64,000 bases of DNA from the NCBI GenBank assembly GCA_025642075.2, contig JAODUO010000114.1, forward strand, positions 62,001-126,000, given 5' to 3'. Positions 23,720-35,678 of this stretch are shown here, piece after piece. The position numbers and the translations under genes are program-made. How positions within the stretch are numbered: the first letter of the stretch is position 1; each line of letters opens with the position of its first letter. Source of the stretch: Ridgeia piscesae (Eukaryota; Annelida; Polychaeta; Sabellida; Siboglinidae). The notes below the pieces were generated by a model. That model ran no database searches. It was not told the DNA's origin and was given only the letters and a program-made list of their open reading frames with translations.

Positions 23720-24705
23720 AGTGGATGGGAAAAAAGGATAGGTCAGTGTTGGGAGATGGTGGGGGTGTGGTAGGGGCAGGGTGTGGATGGGGAGGGGTGG
23801 TGGTGTTGTGTTGTGTATGGGAGGTACTTAAAGGGTGCAGTTGTCAAGTCAATGCACAATTGATGCTGCAATGCACAACTGAAGGCGTCCAGGTTGTTGG
23901 GGATAAATGCATTAGATGGAAGTCTGTTCCACGGTGCTATTGTTTGGGGAAAGAAGCTGTATTTGTAGTAGTTGTGAGAGGTGGATATTTGTCTGTATTT
24001 GTGTGGGTGGTTGGATCTTGTTTGGCTGTGTCCGGGCTTGAGGCATTGATTGGGATTGATGTCTAGGAGATTGTTTGTAATTTTGTACATAGTGGAAAGT
24101 CTGGTCCCAGCCCTCCTCTGTTTTAGGGTTGGCAGGAGAGGGCAGAGGCCAAGGTATACCCAGATACTTATGTCCCAGCTCTAGTTATGTACCACAAACC
24201 TTGCTGCGCAGTGCTGGACCCCCTCTAAACAGTTGATGTTTCGAGTGGTATGTGGGTCCCACACCGGGCAGCAGTATTTGAGGTGGACCAGACTCTGATA
24301 GGCATAGAGCCCTTGATGGACTGGGAAATGACCATTAAATTTCTCTTGATGAATCCAAGCTTGCTATTTGCTTTATTGACTATCTTGTTGATGTGTGGGT
24401 TCCAGTAGAGATTGTTGGATATATCTATGCCGAGGGATGTTGCTACTGGTACTATTCTGAGTGTTTCGTCATGTATTCTGTAGGAGTTATTTATGGGTAA
24501 TTTTGATCTAGTAGTGTGCATTACTTCGCATTTAGACGGGTTGAAGGCCATTTGCCAGGATTGTTCCCAGTCGATCAGTCTGTCGAGGTCGTGCTGTAGG
24601 TTGTCTTGGTCGGTGTGATTGACTTTCCGGTACAGCATTGCATCAGTGAAAAATTTGAGGGAGGTTGATAAATATAAATTAAACTGACATAAAGTGGCAT
24701 ACAAT
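23720..24705 (-). mobile_element. CR1/Jockey-like LINE, 3' RT fragment
   Basis: On the minus strand 24704-24225 encodes FTDAMLYRKVNHTDQDNLQ and then WQMAFNPSKCEVMHTTRSKL and NKANSKLGFIKRNL. This is the region around and after the RT active site, which here reads FTDAM in place of FADDA. The 3' end (24090-23743) gives KYSFFPQTIAPWNRLPS, the common C-terminus of this LINE type. About 130 bp between the blocks is frame-shifted. 5' truncated, as expected for LINE insertions. Confidence 0.82.
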
Positions 24706-25060
24706 GTTTCAGTATATGTGAATATTGGGTGTGATTAAGTGCCCTGGCTGGTGCTGTAGGAGCCAGCCACTGATGGGAGTTGCGTGACTGCTTGGCCATG
24801 ATGATAAGACATGTTTCCAGAGTAGATCCACTGGGACCCAATCTGACCTGTGGGACCTCTGGGCAGGCAAAATAATTCCTGTTCCAGGAAATCAGTTTTC
24901 CCACAAGTGTTTTAATGGTGCAGCAGTTAGGTGAACCTCTGATCATAGTGTGTATACACTTGGTTAGACCTGTACAAAAAGTCATAACAGCATGCATGCA
25001 TTAACCCAATTGTTGTAAATTAACTAAATTTACAATCAGTTGTCATGTTTTTATCTAAAT
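24706..25060. other. Intron stretch, nothing recognised
   Basis: No open frame with recognised similarity. It may contain 5' remnants of the adjacent LINE on its left edge. Confidence 0.4.
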
Positions 25061-26220
25061 GGTATATGGATTTTAAAAGTTACTGGCCCCCCAAAAAGTT
25101 ACTGGCCCGAATATTTTGCAGGAATACATATTTATTCTTATAAAACAGGTACATTGTACAATAAAATATAATTGTTTATATCTAGAACATTAATATTGAC
25201 ACGGCAGCTGAAATGACATTTAAAATAATAAAAAACTTGCTTTTGCTGTTTTCTAATTCTTTTGTATGTATTCTATCAATAAAGTTCACTTTTATAATAA
25301 TTACATACCACTAAGTGACTTTTGTTGCGATAACAAAATGAGCCCCTATCGATTATCATTATGAAATATGTTTGAATTTTGAAGACGCAGGATGTGTTCG
25401 AAAATATGCGAAGTTTAGACCTTGGTACGAATACAACCACCAAACTGTCCTCTAACTTGCTTACAGGAAATCCAAATAAATGCTAGCTCCATTCGACTGG
25501 CTATCTCCTTATTTGGCATTCGCCATTGTGACACGTCAACATCGGGGAGTTCCGCTATGCGCATGACCTGCGGTGACCTGGATAATTCTAAAGTAACGAC
25601 GACATTGGTGTGGATCCTGTCGCTGCCAAATGTTATAAATTTGATGCACAGTGTGAATTAAATTTAGTCAGAAAGACATAGAAGGCTGCACAAATGTGGG
25701 ATGCATGTGCGAAAAGGGATTTTTTTGCGGCAAAACAGCGTGTTTCGGAAATGCAGCTGTACCGTAGACGACAGCGACAGTGGTTCACCAAAAATCCACA
25801 AGGGATCGTCGTGACATGCTCAACACATTTTGTGTATTCGTTTTACATATTAGAATAGCAACAATAGTTAGTGAGAACACGAAATCTGAAGCGATATCTT
25901 AGCTACTTCACTAGGAAGGTGTCCGCCTTGTGTCTCCGCCTCGCATCGCCAGCAGGGACACCGTGCGGAGTTATGGAGAACTTGTAAACAAGATGGTGAC
26001 TAGTTTCGACTGATAACACTAAGTCCATGGATTCGACTGTCACAGATTATGTTTAATTGTTGCGTAGGGAGTGACAACTGATGGAAACTATCTAAATAAT
26101 GGTGAATAATTCGACTGTTGAAACCAGTGGCCCGTCGTGCCAGTAACATGAAAACTGGTGGCCCGAACTGACCCGACACCCTCAAAACATGAATCGGGCC
26201 AGTGCTATTGTCAAACCCTG
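25061..26220 (+). mobile_element. Family Z element, divergent copy in intron 2
   Basis: The left side has TTTTAAAAGTTACTGGCCCC followed by a repeated GTTACTGGCCCGAATATT. The right side has GGTGGCCCGAACTGACCCGA and ends GGGCCAGTGCTATTGTCAAACCCTG at 26220. The right terminus is the Z end (compare CCAATGTCGAGCCCTG in other copies). The left CAGGG end is not visible, and the interior differs from the other copies. Same orientation as the copies at 30458 and 52633. Confidence 0.6.
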
Positions 26221-26989
26221 GTTATCCGTGATGGGTGAATCTCACCTGATGATAAGGTTGATTGGTTTGTATACACTACCTGGTTACCTCTTGTGGATAT
26301 AAGACCCTTCACTTCGACATAGCCACTTGACAAAAGGGAACTATGGCATTAATGGACTGTTCCAATGACCAAGAAGAAATTGGGTGAAACAAAATTCTAA
26401 ATGGCAGTAGATGGACTTGAATCCTGTCCCTCACTGGATTTTTATAGTAAAAATGGCCATTACTCCATGCACAGCATAAATATACTTTTTATTGTTCGTG
26501 TTGTTAAAATTGCAGCCTGCCAACCACCATCCAACCATCCGCACTTTGGCGTCCCAGTTGTCAATTTGTGTCTCACTGAAATAATCTTCTCCATAAAAAC
26601 CCTGCAAGCAGAGAGCCTCGCAGTTAATTTATTTCACAGTAACCTGATGTTTTTACAGAGATATGAATGCTTCTAGTGCAGTGTTGATTGATTGTTCTAT
26701 CAGCTCTCAGGCTCAGTGTGATAACTTGTTAAATTGTAAACTTATTTATGTACAGTTGCTGCAGATTTTCTTAATATGTAAATCCAGAAGTTAGTATACT
26801 TTTGCCTGTATGTGTCAGTATCAAGTGAAATTAGTGTCTTTGTATTTTTTATTTTCCTAATGCAGACACAACTTTTTAGTTCAACAATACCTAGTCTAAA
26901 ATATTTTCACTGGTGTGCCTATATTTACTGCTGAGCCCATAATAACTGCAGGGACCCATTACAGTTGAAACTTAATTCTCTGTTGTGAC
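26221..26989. other. Intron stretch, nothing recognised
   Basis: AT-rich DNA with a 91-codon open frame at 26401-26676 that shows no domain or splice context. Treated as chance. Confidence 0.4.
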
Positions 26990-27002
26990 ATGATAAATCC
27001 AC

Positions 27003-27541
27003 ATGAATTGTGCCACTCAGTTGTCTGGTATTTGCCACTCCATCTTTCAGGGCTCTCTTAGCTTACAGAAAGTCCCTACCTTGTGGAAAATGTCTATTGT
27101 CGTGCCTGTCCCCAAGAAATCTCGTCCTAGTAGTCCTAACGATTTTCGTCCAGTAGCGTTGACGTCGCATGTAATGAAGAGCTTTGAAAAAATCATCAAA
27201 ACCATGATCATGACCCATACAGACCATCTTTTAGATCCTCTGCAATTTGCATATTGGCCTGGGAGAGGGGTGGAGGATGCAGTCGCTACTTTAATAAACT
27301 TTGTCATCTTGAGGAAGCCAAAACCCATGCCAGAGTTCTCTACCTGGATATGAGCCCTGCTTCAATATGCTGCAACCTCACTTGTTGTTTAAGAAATAAA
27401 TTTCCAAGTTTAAACTTGAATCTGCTATGGGTGCTTGATTTTGTGGTGGGATTAGCCAACAGGTTCGAGTGAATAACACCATTTCTTTGTGAAGGTTGTT
27501 TCCACTGGCTCACCCCAATAATGTGTCTTATCCCCTCTTTT
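27003..27541 (+). pseudogene. Rex1-like RT, N-terminal and central motifs
   Basis: LWKMSIVVPVPKKSRPSSPN-DFRPVALTSHVMKSFEKI and DPLQFAYWPGRGVEDAVATL are RT motifs 1-2A of Rex1-like LINEs. Then KTHARVLYLDMS (motif A) in a shifted frame, and VKVVSTGSPQ.CVLSPLF near 27490-27540 (motif B, with a stop where Gly is expected). At least two frameshifts. Confidence 0.8.
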
Positions 27542-28070
27542 CCCGATTCGGTCGTCTGCCCGTCCGCAGCGGTAGAGCGCGCCATCCCGTCTCCGCACGT
27601 GGCTGCGGTCTCAGCGGCCATGTTGGATTGCGTTGTCTTGTGTTGCAACGGCCGTATCGCCGAAAGCAACAGCTTTTGTTGGCCGCGTGCAATTTTCGTT
27701 TGGGCTAAATCCTCCCCGTCCAGTAACGCCAGCGCCTCCATGGAGTTAAAACCCTCTTTGGCCAGCAGGTCTACCGTCTTCATCGTGACCTTCTGCCCGG
27801 AGGCCCACTCCCGGAGTTCAGCCTCGGCAGTTGCCTCGGCGTCAGTCATGTTAACACGTGGCGGTGCCTCCACCAAATTAATTAAACCCTGGTTGAAACA
27901 ATTAACCGCCGCCGCTGCTGCCAATTCAAAAGGGGCAGCTTACCGCCAAAATCGGGCTTAAGTAGGCAAATGCCCGGTGCTAATTGGCACGCTCAGTCAT
28001 CTGACCACTATGGTGCACCAACGATGCACACAACGCATCCCTGATTAATAAATAATTAAACAACCTTAAT
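27542..28070 (-). mobile_element. Inserted GC-rich block with SAM-like ORF start (TE fragment)
   Basis: On the minus strand, 27924 to about 27545 encodes an Ala-rich leader and then ELREWASGQKVTMKTVDLLA-KEGFNSMEALALLDGEDLAQ and KIARGQQKLLLSAI. The pattern (five-helix, '..L..EGF.S.EAL..L..EDL......G...LLL.A') resembles a SAM-like fold. It sits inside the LINE, between RT motif B and the active-site motif, and is more GC-rich than its surroundings. In invertebrates such modules occur at the start of retroelement ORFs, so it is probably the 5' end of another element; a captured host fragment is the alternative. The frame runs antisense into the LINE at its C-terminus. Confidence 0.5.
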
Positions 28071-28265
28071 TACCACTTTATTAAATTCTCAGATGACACA
28101 GCTTTACTCAGTCTATTGTCTAATGATGAATTTGGCCATGGTCCTCCATCCCAGTCTGATACTGTCATCCATGATAACAAGGTAGAGATAGTTGATGGCA
28201 CAACAATTGACAATAAGTGGAAGTGGGACCGCCACAGCAGTGTCACATATAATACCCCGTTCACA
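28071..28265 (+). pseudogene. Rex1-like RT, active-site segment
   Basis: Reads IKFSDDTALLSLLSND, with the catalytic pair DD in FSDD (usual YADD/FADD), and then KVEIVDGTTIDNKWKWD, the conserved thumb motif. Several codons are missing between the blocks. Truncated on the right by family G copy C. Confidence 0.75.
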
Positions 28266-28738
28266 CTATCAAACCATCACATAACCTTATAAATTGCCAA
28301 ATATGTTTATAACATTGACTATTATGAGCCACAGGTCAATATACTATGCCATAGAAATATGACCCCCCCACCTTGTTTCATTTATCTAAAGCAGTTAGCA
28401 GAATGTTTCCCATGGAATTGGACACAAAATAAAATACTGGTGTTGGTGCAAGTGTCAACAAAATATGCCAATTGAACATTGTCAGTTTAAAAAGGAGATC
28501 TTTAATTGGAAAACAGTATTATGGCATAACAATAATATTATTAATGTATCAATCAAAGTGGAATGTTGCATAAATATCAACAAAACATTACTCTCAATGT
28601 GATTACTACTCAAATACATACACAAAATAAAGATCCATAAAGAAACAAGGGGTGGGTCATTTTTCCATAGGGGGGTCAATTTTCTATTATAGTATTTTGA
28701 CCCCCGGGTCACTTTTCTACGCGGTTCAATATACTATC
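28266..28738. mobile_element. Family G fold-back element, copy C (5' truncated)
   Basis: Matches copy B from its interior to its end (AACCATCACATAACCTTATA, the GGGTCAATATACTATGCC box, the final TACGCGGTTCAATATACTAT). It lacks the left terminus. Flanks CGTTCACAC and GGTTCACAT look like an 8-bp imperfect duplication, but one flank may be coincidental because the element is incomplete. Confidence 0.65.
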
Positions 28739-28980
28739 CGGTTCACATTTCTAGTGTGAACCCAAAGGGGATTAGTGCCAAGTTGCACTAACTTTGACCT
28801 AATAGGGCGTGCAAGTCTCGTGCGCGAAAACGAGGCTGGGGGCATTTGGGAGCAGGAGGTCCATATACTCCATGTTAACATATAGGACTTTGTTTTGTTT
28901 TGGTCGTAATAATCAAACTGTTCTGAAATATTTCAGTTATATTGTCCGAAGGATTATTACAAGCAGAAGCAGTGGAACAC

Positions 28981-29300
28981 TTTGAGTGTTTTGACATTTT
29001 CTTTTATGTGTAGGTTTGGGAACGTCAGTCAGAAAGACAAGAATAACTTGCAGCGCATTGTAAATATTAGTAGTAAAATAACCGGTCTCAAACAATCCAC
29101 TCTCAATGCTTTGTATGAAAAGCAGGTGCTGCGTAAAACCAATAACATAATTAATGACAATACGCATATTCTACATAACGAGTACGTCCTTCTGCCATTG
29201 TCCAGAAGGTTGTTCAGAACCATCACATCTAAAACAAAGAGGAAGCGTGATTCATTTATTCCAATGTCTGTACGACTTCTCAACAACAAGCACCTCTAAC
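28981..29300 (+). pseudogene. Rex1-like RT C-terminus
   Basis: SVLTFSFMCRFGNVSQKDKN followed by NLQRIVNISSKITGL, NALYEKQVLRKTNNIINDNT-HILHNEYVLLPLSRRLFRTI and SFIPMSVRLLNN is the conserved C-terminal region of Rex1/Babar LINEs. It ends at 29300 and is followed by a 250-bp 3' UTR and tail. Confidence 0.8.
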
Positions 29301-29560
29301 GTTTCCGTGAACACGTCAATCATTATGTGTGCCTGCTGTATTTGTTTATTTTATTTTTTATTTGTGAAAGAATGACGACAATTATAACTGTAATTTACAC
29401 TCTTGTGTTTTATTATTATTAATGTTTACATACTGTTTTAATAATGCATTTATCTGTATTTGTATAATTTCGACTCCTGTATTATATATTTTTTGATGAA
29501 CGCTGCAAAAGAATTTCCCAGTCCGGGACAATAAAGTTTTATTGTATTGTATTGTAAAGA

Positions 29561-30231
29561 TGATGACATATGCATTATGTATGTATTGGCCAATGAAAAC
29601 TTGTGTAACATTTCTTATCAGTAATCACACGCTAATCATCACGTTGTATCAACTGGGTGCAGTGGTCAGAGTTGAACAAAATATTTAATTAACCTGGGGC
29701 TAACTGTAGACAGAAAGGTTGATCCTTTCAGATTTAGGAAACTCAAAGAAAGCGTGCTGACAACGGTTAATATTCAAAGTTAAAAATATAAAGGTGTACA
29801 TCAAGGTTTCCCTTATCGTGTACAAACATGGTTGTGAGCATGAGTATGTAGGCACAAGTTTGAAAGTCAGACTTTAGAGTAACTAGTGCCTGCAAGCATG
29901 GCGCGGTGCTGGCAGTTTAATACCAATATACAATTGTTCCTAACATAGTCCAGTTTAATTAATCCTTCATGAGTCATCGAGTAATGTCCACTACGATTGT
30001 GGCCACACTCTTTGTTGTTGCCATTTCTGTATTTTGTCCTGCCTTAGGGGTCAGACCACCATTCTCACACCACCACCATATGTATTCCTGCTTCCTGAAG
30101 GGGAGGGAGCAGGCCACCACTGTGGGGTACTCGGGTGAATATCAGGTAGCCATGATTCTCACATCTGTTATGCACATAATTACATAAATGTGTTTAGACA
30201 CAGGTAACCAGTGCTCTGTCCATTGATAACC
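29561..30231. other. Intron stretch, nothing recognised
   Basis: AT-rich DNA with a 72-codon open frame at 29969-30187 whose N-terminus is hydrophobic by chance. No splice or similarity support. Confidence 0.4.
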
Positions 30232-30457
30232 AGTATTTATTGCCTAACATACACTTAGCCTGGTTCTGTCGCTTCACAAGGTGCAATAGACTTGGCCGTG
30301 CCCAAGTTGCTCGCCATAATTAATAAAATGAAAAAATGACCTATCCCCACAGCTCCCACCAGCCCATCCAATCACTGAGTCTCTTCTCTTCTTACTTGGC
30401 GCCGCCATTGTTTAAGTCTTGCCTTCGCGTAGCTCCGTATTTATCAGTTTTGTGAGC

Positions 30458-31657
30458 ATGTTTTTTAAATGTAAATTTGTCAGATTGCAACAATAAAAAG
30501 AAAACTCGACGTTAAATGACATCTTTTAGTCCTGGTCTCAGTTAGCAACTTTCACACTATACAATTTTAGCACATTTATTTATAGACTATTACATGGATT
30601 ACTACATATTTCAAGAAATTAAGTCTTCTGTCAGTGTTGTGTCTCTTCTACATATCACATAATAAAGTCAGTTTAAATTCAAAAATAATATAACACAAAC
30701 AATTAAAATGTACAATATTATTTATTACAGCCTGCACTGTAGGCCATTTTATAAACTGGGACATTATAAAAACAATTTTTTTAAATATTTAATATTAACA
30801 ATTGATTTTCTATTAATAGTTCGTTTTGCATAATTGCATTGGGACTAAAGCAAAGTCGGCAAAGTCAAATTCATGACTGACTGTTTTGACAGATATACGG
30901 GGGGCTTGGGGTTTGAAGCTATATTATAGCTTGTTGTCATGAAAAACATTTCTTAGTTTTGGTTTTGCCTGAAAACTGTTACTGCAGAATCAGGCATACG
31001 TGATACCATGATAAATTAGCATTAGAATGCAGATAACCCGTTTAATGACAGGATAGCCTAAGACTGTAAACATCGCGTCGGTGTGCGAGGCCGAGTGACA
31101 ATGCGAACGCTGTCGAAAACACTTGCCCTCTTTCTTCCAAGATTGTATTACAAAATCCACCGCTGCAGGAATGGTCTTTTACAACACTGTCAGATGTTTG
31201 ACTGTATAACAAATTGCGTAGATGTCTTTCCATAACGAAATGTGCCCTAGTGTTTCATCATTCACGCAGACAAAAACGACATCGCCTACCACCCATAGCC
31301 AACACGATCGCTGATTGGGTGAATAATGAGTGATTCCTGCCATTCACCAATCATGCGGGCATTTACAAAATATGACTTCCACAGTGCATGGATGTCGTTG
31401 TGTACGCACGACAACATTTTAGACGCAGCTATGCAATAAGTTATAGATAAAATGTAACAAAACGAACGTTAAAAAATAGACTAATATCATTAAGGTAGTT
31501 CTATGTTTCTGTGAAGGCGGGTTATGGAAACGTCGACGGCGGTCAGTAGGGGATTGAAACCACTGGCCCACTGGCCAGTAGAATTTAAAAAACGGTGGCC
31601 CGAACTGGCCCGACAGCTTTAAAACACCCATCGGGCCAGTGCCAATGTCGAGCCCTG
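30458..31657 (+). mobile_element. Family Z element in D1 copy 3 (left end deleted)
   Basis: Matches the right 1.2 kb of the Z element in D1 copy 4, at the same D1 position and orientation, ending CCAATGTCGAGCCCTG at 31657. The left end was removed by the deletion that also removed the 5' part of D1. The next bases, CTCCCCTGTCGTAAATAAG, continue D1. Confidence 0.75.
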
Positions 31658-31879
31658 CTCCCCTGTCGTAAATAAGAGCTTCATCGAGATGTCTCAGGTG
31701 AGGGGGGAACACGACTTGGCACAGAGCAGAAGAATTTCCATGACCTTGCAGCCATGACACGACCGATGGCTGTGTAACTCCTCCTTCCAGGATTGGACTG
31801 GAGCTGCCCTCAATCGGTCCATACAAGGACCGATTGACCACGTAGACAGCTGTTGGAACAGCTTAAGGCAACTATACAG

Positions 31880-32445
31880 TTGTCTTAGTCAGTGGCAACT
31901 GCTTGGTACGATGGCGCTATCTTGGATTGCGCCATCGCCTACAACATCCTACTGCATCAACAGGACCAAGCTCTACGAGGAGTCTCCCCCCATGTGCCAC
32001 TAGAGGAACGGGAGCGCCTTCGTACGTTGGGGCTTGGTCACTATTTGACGAGCTCGCAACTAAGCTACAGTTGTGGGACAAGGTGGCCAGTCGGCAACGA
32101 GACTGTGCCCTATAGAGGGGCTTGGCACCTATTACCGTCGGTAAAACACGTGCTGCTCCACATCGGTCAGCACCAGCTAGATCAACGCAACGATGGCAGG
32201 CTGCTACGCCAATGCCACTGTCATTCTCACGTCAGCAGCCCTTTCTGGCCACTAGAGGTCGTCCCTTTCACCAACGAGGACGACGACGACACAGGTCAGG
32301 ACTACCTGTGTCCCAAGAATCGGGCACCAGTCAGCCCAATCGTTACACGACCTTCGACCCTCGACCTTCTAGACATACTACGACAGGTGGTCGTGTTACC
32401 TCCTTTCCTTACAAGGAAGGTGGAAACTCTGTCCCTGTTCTGTGA
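31880..32445 (+). pseudogene. D1 copy 3 gag-like region
   Basis: In one frame (31892-32115) it reads SVATAWYDGAILDCAIAYNI then LLHQQDQALRGVSP. Shifted frames give ELATKLQLWDKVASRQRDCAL and the Arg/Gln-rich LSFSRQQPFLATRGRPFHQR. This matches copies 4 and 5 and the less preserved copy 2. Frame shifts at about 32030 and 32110. Confidence 0.65.
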
Positions 32446-32449
32446 TGTC

Positions 32450-32900
32450 TGGAGACGAAGGAAATGCAGCGAGTGGGTGTGCAATGTTCTGGAAGTCGGT
32501 TTCCGTCTTCGGTTCCGAGAGTGTTCCCCCATGACGGGTGTCCCATTGTTTGTAGACGGGCTCTATCGTGAAGTGCACAGCCCTCTGGTCACTGATTCAG
32601 TCCATGCAACAAACAACGTTGTAGAGGTAGACACTACATCACCCGGGTGTTACAGTCACCTCTTCCTAGAGATTCTCCACTTCACGATGGAGAGTGCGGA
32701 AAGCATTCGACGATCTCTCCCTCGAGACGCCTGGGTCACTTCCATCGATCTTGTGGATACCTGTTTCCACATACCCATCCACACAGGTTACCGAAAATGT
32801 CTTCGATTTCAGACTCGGGACACTATATAACAATTCCGGGCACTGTCGTTTGGCCTTTCTCCAGCACCTTGGGTATTCTCCAAGATTATGACAGAGATCA
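32450..32900 (+). pseudogene. D1 copy 3 RT remnant
   Basis: The frame through 32830 reads RSLPRDAWVTSIDLVDTCFH-IPIHTGYRKCLRF, covering RT motif A (SIDL.DT.FH). It ends in a stop at 32828, where other copies read YQFRALPFGLSPAP. The YLDD segment and RNase H are deleted: near 32930 the sequence jumps to the region that follows RNase H in copy 4. Confidence 0.7.
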
Positions 32901-33089
32901 AAATGCTGGTACATGTAATGGGCATCATGTGTCAGGACAACCAAATAGTACTCCGGTCACGACACATCCCCAGGAGATTGAACGTCCTTGCAGACATTCT
33001 GTCATGCCCTTCCCAGATGTCAGGTACAGAATCGTCTCTACATCCATCTATCTTCTGAGCACTGACACGGGAATGGGGAATCCCATTAT

Positions 33090-34025
33090 TGGATCTGTTT
33101 GCAACGAGGTGAAGTGGAGGATCTTCACTGCTTGGTGTAACATACAACACATTAATCCACTCTTGGCCACTGAGAGTGTAGTGTCGGATTTTCTTTTCCA
33201 CCTTCACACGGAGAAACATTTGGCCATCTCGACCATGGCAGGCTATCAGATGGCAATCGCCAACACTCTTTGTGCCACTTGCGGTGTGGAAGTAGGACGG
33301 AATTCTGCAATGAAGTTGTTACTTTAAAATATCGAAATGGAACAAGCACCATCAACGTCATTTTCCAGAGTAGAATCTCGCCTTAGTTTTGTTAGCATTG
33401 ATAAAACCACCTTTCGAACCGCTAGACAAAACATCGGATCAGCTGCTTACATGGAAGACAGTTTTCCTCATCGCACTTGCTTCCGGCAAACGTCGGGGCG
33501 AAATTCATTTATATCAAATACGCAAGTATTGGGCAAGGGCCCGAGATGTGTGCTTTCATGCACAATTCCAACATTTGGCCTAGAAAGATCCATGCCTTGG
33601 AGGGAGCACAAGCGCCTCCTCTTTGTGTCGTTCAAACCCGGGCATAAACGAGACATTGTCCATAATCTCCGGGTGGATCTGGAAACGATTCTGGAGTGCT
33701 ACACAAATTCCCCTACACCTCTCCTTGAGTCCCACATGGTTAAGGCGCACCAGGTACGGTCCATGGCTGCATCGCTCGCATTCCACAGACAGGCCTCCAT
33801 GGAACAGATTCTGCGAGCTGATACCTGGCACTGTCATAACACCTTCACCGACTTTTATCTCAATGACCTATCTCTCTATTCTGCCAATCTCATTCTACTA
33901 GGACCGGTAGTGGCTGCAGAATCAATTCTGCACCCAACATTAGAGATCATTAAAGGTTATATTGTCTATATCCCACCATCCATTCACCTAGATTCTGCAC
34001 CTTGTGAAGCGACGGAGCCAGGCTA
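33090..34025 (+). pseudogene. D1 copy 3 tyrosine recombinase
   Basis: Core-binding part: EVKWRIFTAWCNIQHINPLL then SDFLFHLHTEKHLAISTMAG-YQMAIANTL. Catalytic part from 33337: KAHQVRSMAASLAFHRQ with His 33748 and Arg 33757 of the HxxR box, then WHCHNTFTDFYLNDLS with the putative nucleophile Tyr at 33856-33858. An upstream Arg region (SGKRRGEIH) is present in a second frame near 33483. Motif spacing matches DIRS recombinases. Two frameshifts (near 33325 and 33450) separate the blocks. This is the best preserved D1 recombinase in the window. Confidence 0.82.
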
Positions 34026-34364
34026 AGTCTATGTTAGGCAATAAATTCTGTATTTTTAGAATTAAGATATGTATTTATAAGTAACATACTTACCTGGCTC
34101 CGTTGCTTCACAATATATCACCGTCCCTCCTTCCCCGCTATAGGGAGATTACCTATCACAGTATGAGCCTTTTTGCCAAGTGCGAAGAGAAGAGACTCAG
34201 TGATTGGATGGGGTGGTGGGAGCTGTGGGATAGGTAATTTTTTCATTTTTATTTATTATGGTGAGCAACTTGGGCACTGCCAAGTCTGTTGCACCTTGTG
34301 AAGTGATGGAGCCAGGTAAGTATGTTACTTATAAATACATATTTTAATTCTTAAAATATAGGAC
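34000..34364. repeat. D1 right terminus: two inverted copies of the left end
   Basis: 34000-34045 is the reverse complement of the D1 start (AGCGACGGAGCCAGGCTAAG, ending in TTAGGCAATAAAT). It is followed by a hairpin whose arms (34052-34108 and 34303-34364) share TATGTATTTATAAGTAACAT. The loop contains a second inverse copy of the left repeat (34190-34316, GGATGGGGTGGTGGGAGCTG). This matches the inverted repeat plus internal complementary region of DIRS elements. Confidence 0.75.
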
Positions 34365-35678
34365 TCTGGTGATTGATCTAGAGTAATGTGTTTCCCAACT
34401 TATTTCTGTAACATTAAGGTATAGGAAAATAGTCTTGCCAATACAGTCACCTTGCTGTTAAGATCACTGGAGGAAGTTGCGTCTCCCAAATTAACATAAT
34501 AATGAGGTTTCACTGTCCACACAAAGAGGCGAGTGGTCCGTGACACTTTACAGTACATCATTGTGAGCATAAGAGATATGTCAAGTATCTAAACAAACTT
34601 CCTGTAACAATAATGAACAATATCATGGCCACAGTAAACTTCTGGCAAAAATCAGTATCATGACCTGGTCGCCCCCAGAGCTCAAGACTTATGGAACCCA
34701 TGCCCCCACCCCAACCTCCAACTGCATTTCTGCTTATGCTTATGGTGGCCTGTTCCCAGTGCAAAACACACCACATTACCTTCGAGCCAGTGTTCCTGTG
34801 GCTCGGGCCCAGGTGTGCCATGTCTTGCCACCAGGCTAGCTCCGGCCGTCTAGAGGTGATGTTGTCTTGCTGCAAGGGTTACATCCATCAACTGGCCGAT
34901 TCCCTGAAGAGACCTCGCAAAGACATACATCTGTAGCTCCCGGAGGAACCGCAATAAACAGATTGAACGGGAGAGGAACAGTCACAGAAAGAAAGCTAAA
35001 GTTGAAACTTGTTTATGAACAGTTTTGTGTGTTGGGCTGAAGACCACTTGAAGTCGATATGTACTGTTGATGAACAGTTGTGTCTCTTTATGATCCATGT
35101 TGATATGTAGAGATATTCACATAACATGAGGTTATCAGAAATACTATGGTTATTATTTCTTTTGTCTGTTAGACTGGCTATTTTTATAAATAACATTTGC
35201 AAGATGTGGGCCAAGACATAACCCAACTTTCTTTGGAGATAAATTGTGTATGTTTTTAAGTCATAACAAGCCTATATATCAGAAATTATATACACCTCTA
35301 TTTTTAAGACATAATATGTCTACCAGATTAGTATATATTTTATAAATAATGTGTGTGTGTATATTATTATTCAGTTTGTATGCAATGCATGAGCATACAC
35401 ACGTTCTAGCAAGCACGACATGTGTGGTATGCCATTGAGGCATACAAGCACACATACCTTTGTTTGAAGAAAATGCAAGAAATTACATGCCCGTGTAAAC
35501 TGAGCCTGTGTGCTGAGTAGAAACATCATTTGTTAAATGATGGTGAAAACATAGCAGTGGAGGCAACTCACTAACTCATGAAGTTCAAGTGAAAATGGTG
35601 GTTTGTCCCCTTTTAGCCCACTACGGAGTCAGGCCAGTTACAGTACTGATTTATGGGACTGGGACAGAAGGAGACGAC

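Larger units (their letters stand above)
26990..29560 (+). mobile_element. Rex1/Babar-like LINE, twice interrupted
   Basis: RT segments at 27003-27541, 28071-28265 and 28981-29300 follow the order of a Rex1/Babar-type protein on the + strand. The copy ends in an (ATTGT)n-like tail at 29536-29560 after a 3' UTR. It is broken by a GC-rich foreign block (27542-28070) and by family G copy C (28266-28738). 5' truncated. Clade given from recognised motif style, not from a search. Confidence 0.75.
30232..34364 (+). mobile_element. D1 DIRS-like retrotransposon, copy 3
   Basis: The most complete pair of D1 ends in the window. The left repeat starts TATTTATTGCCTAACAT (30235), is followed by TTAGCCTGG, and runs to about 30457. 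Right end 34000-34364. It carries a left-truncated family Z element (30458-31657), a gag-like region, a short RT remnant, a large deletion of RT-RNase H, and a good recombinase. Relative to copy 4 a single deletion joins position 51117 of that copy to 53383. Confidence 0.82.

Noticed and set aside
29969..30187. 72-codon frame with a signal-peptide-like start
   Set aside because: No splice, promoter or similarity support; hydrophobic starts are common by chance.
34691..34936. 81-codon Cys-rich frame
   Set aside because: No recognised motif spacing and an overlapping minus-strand frame of similar length; likely chance.
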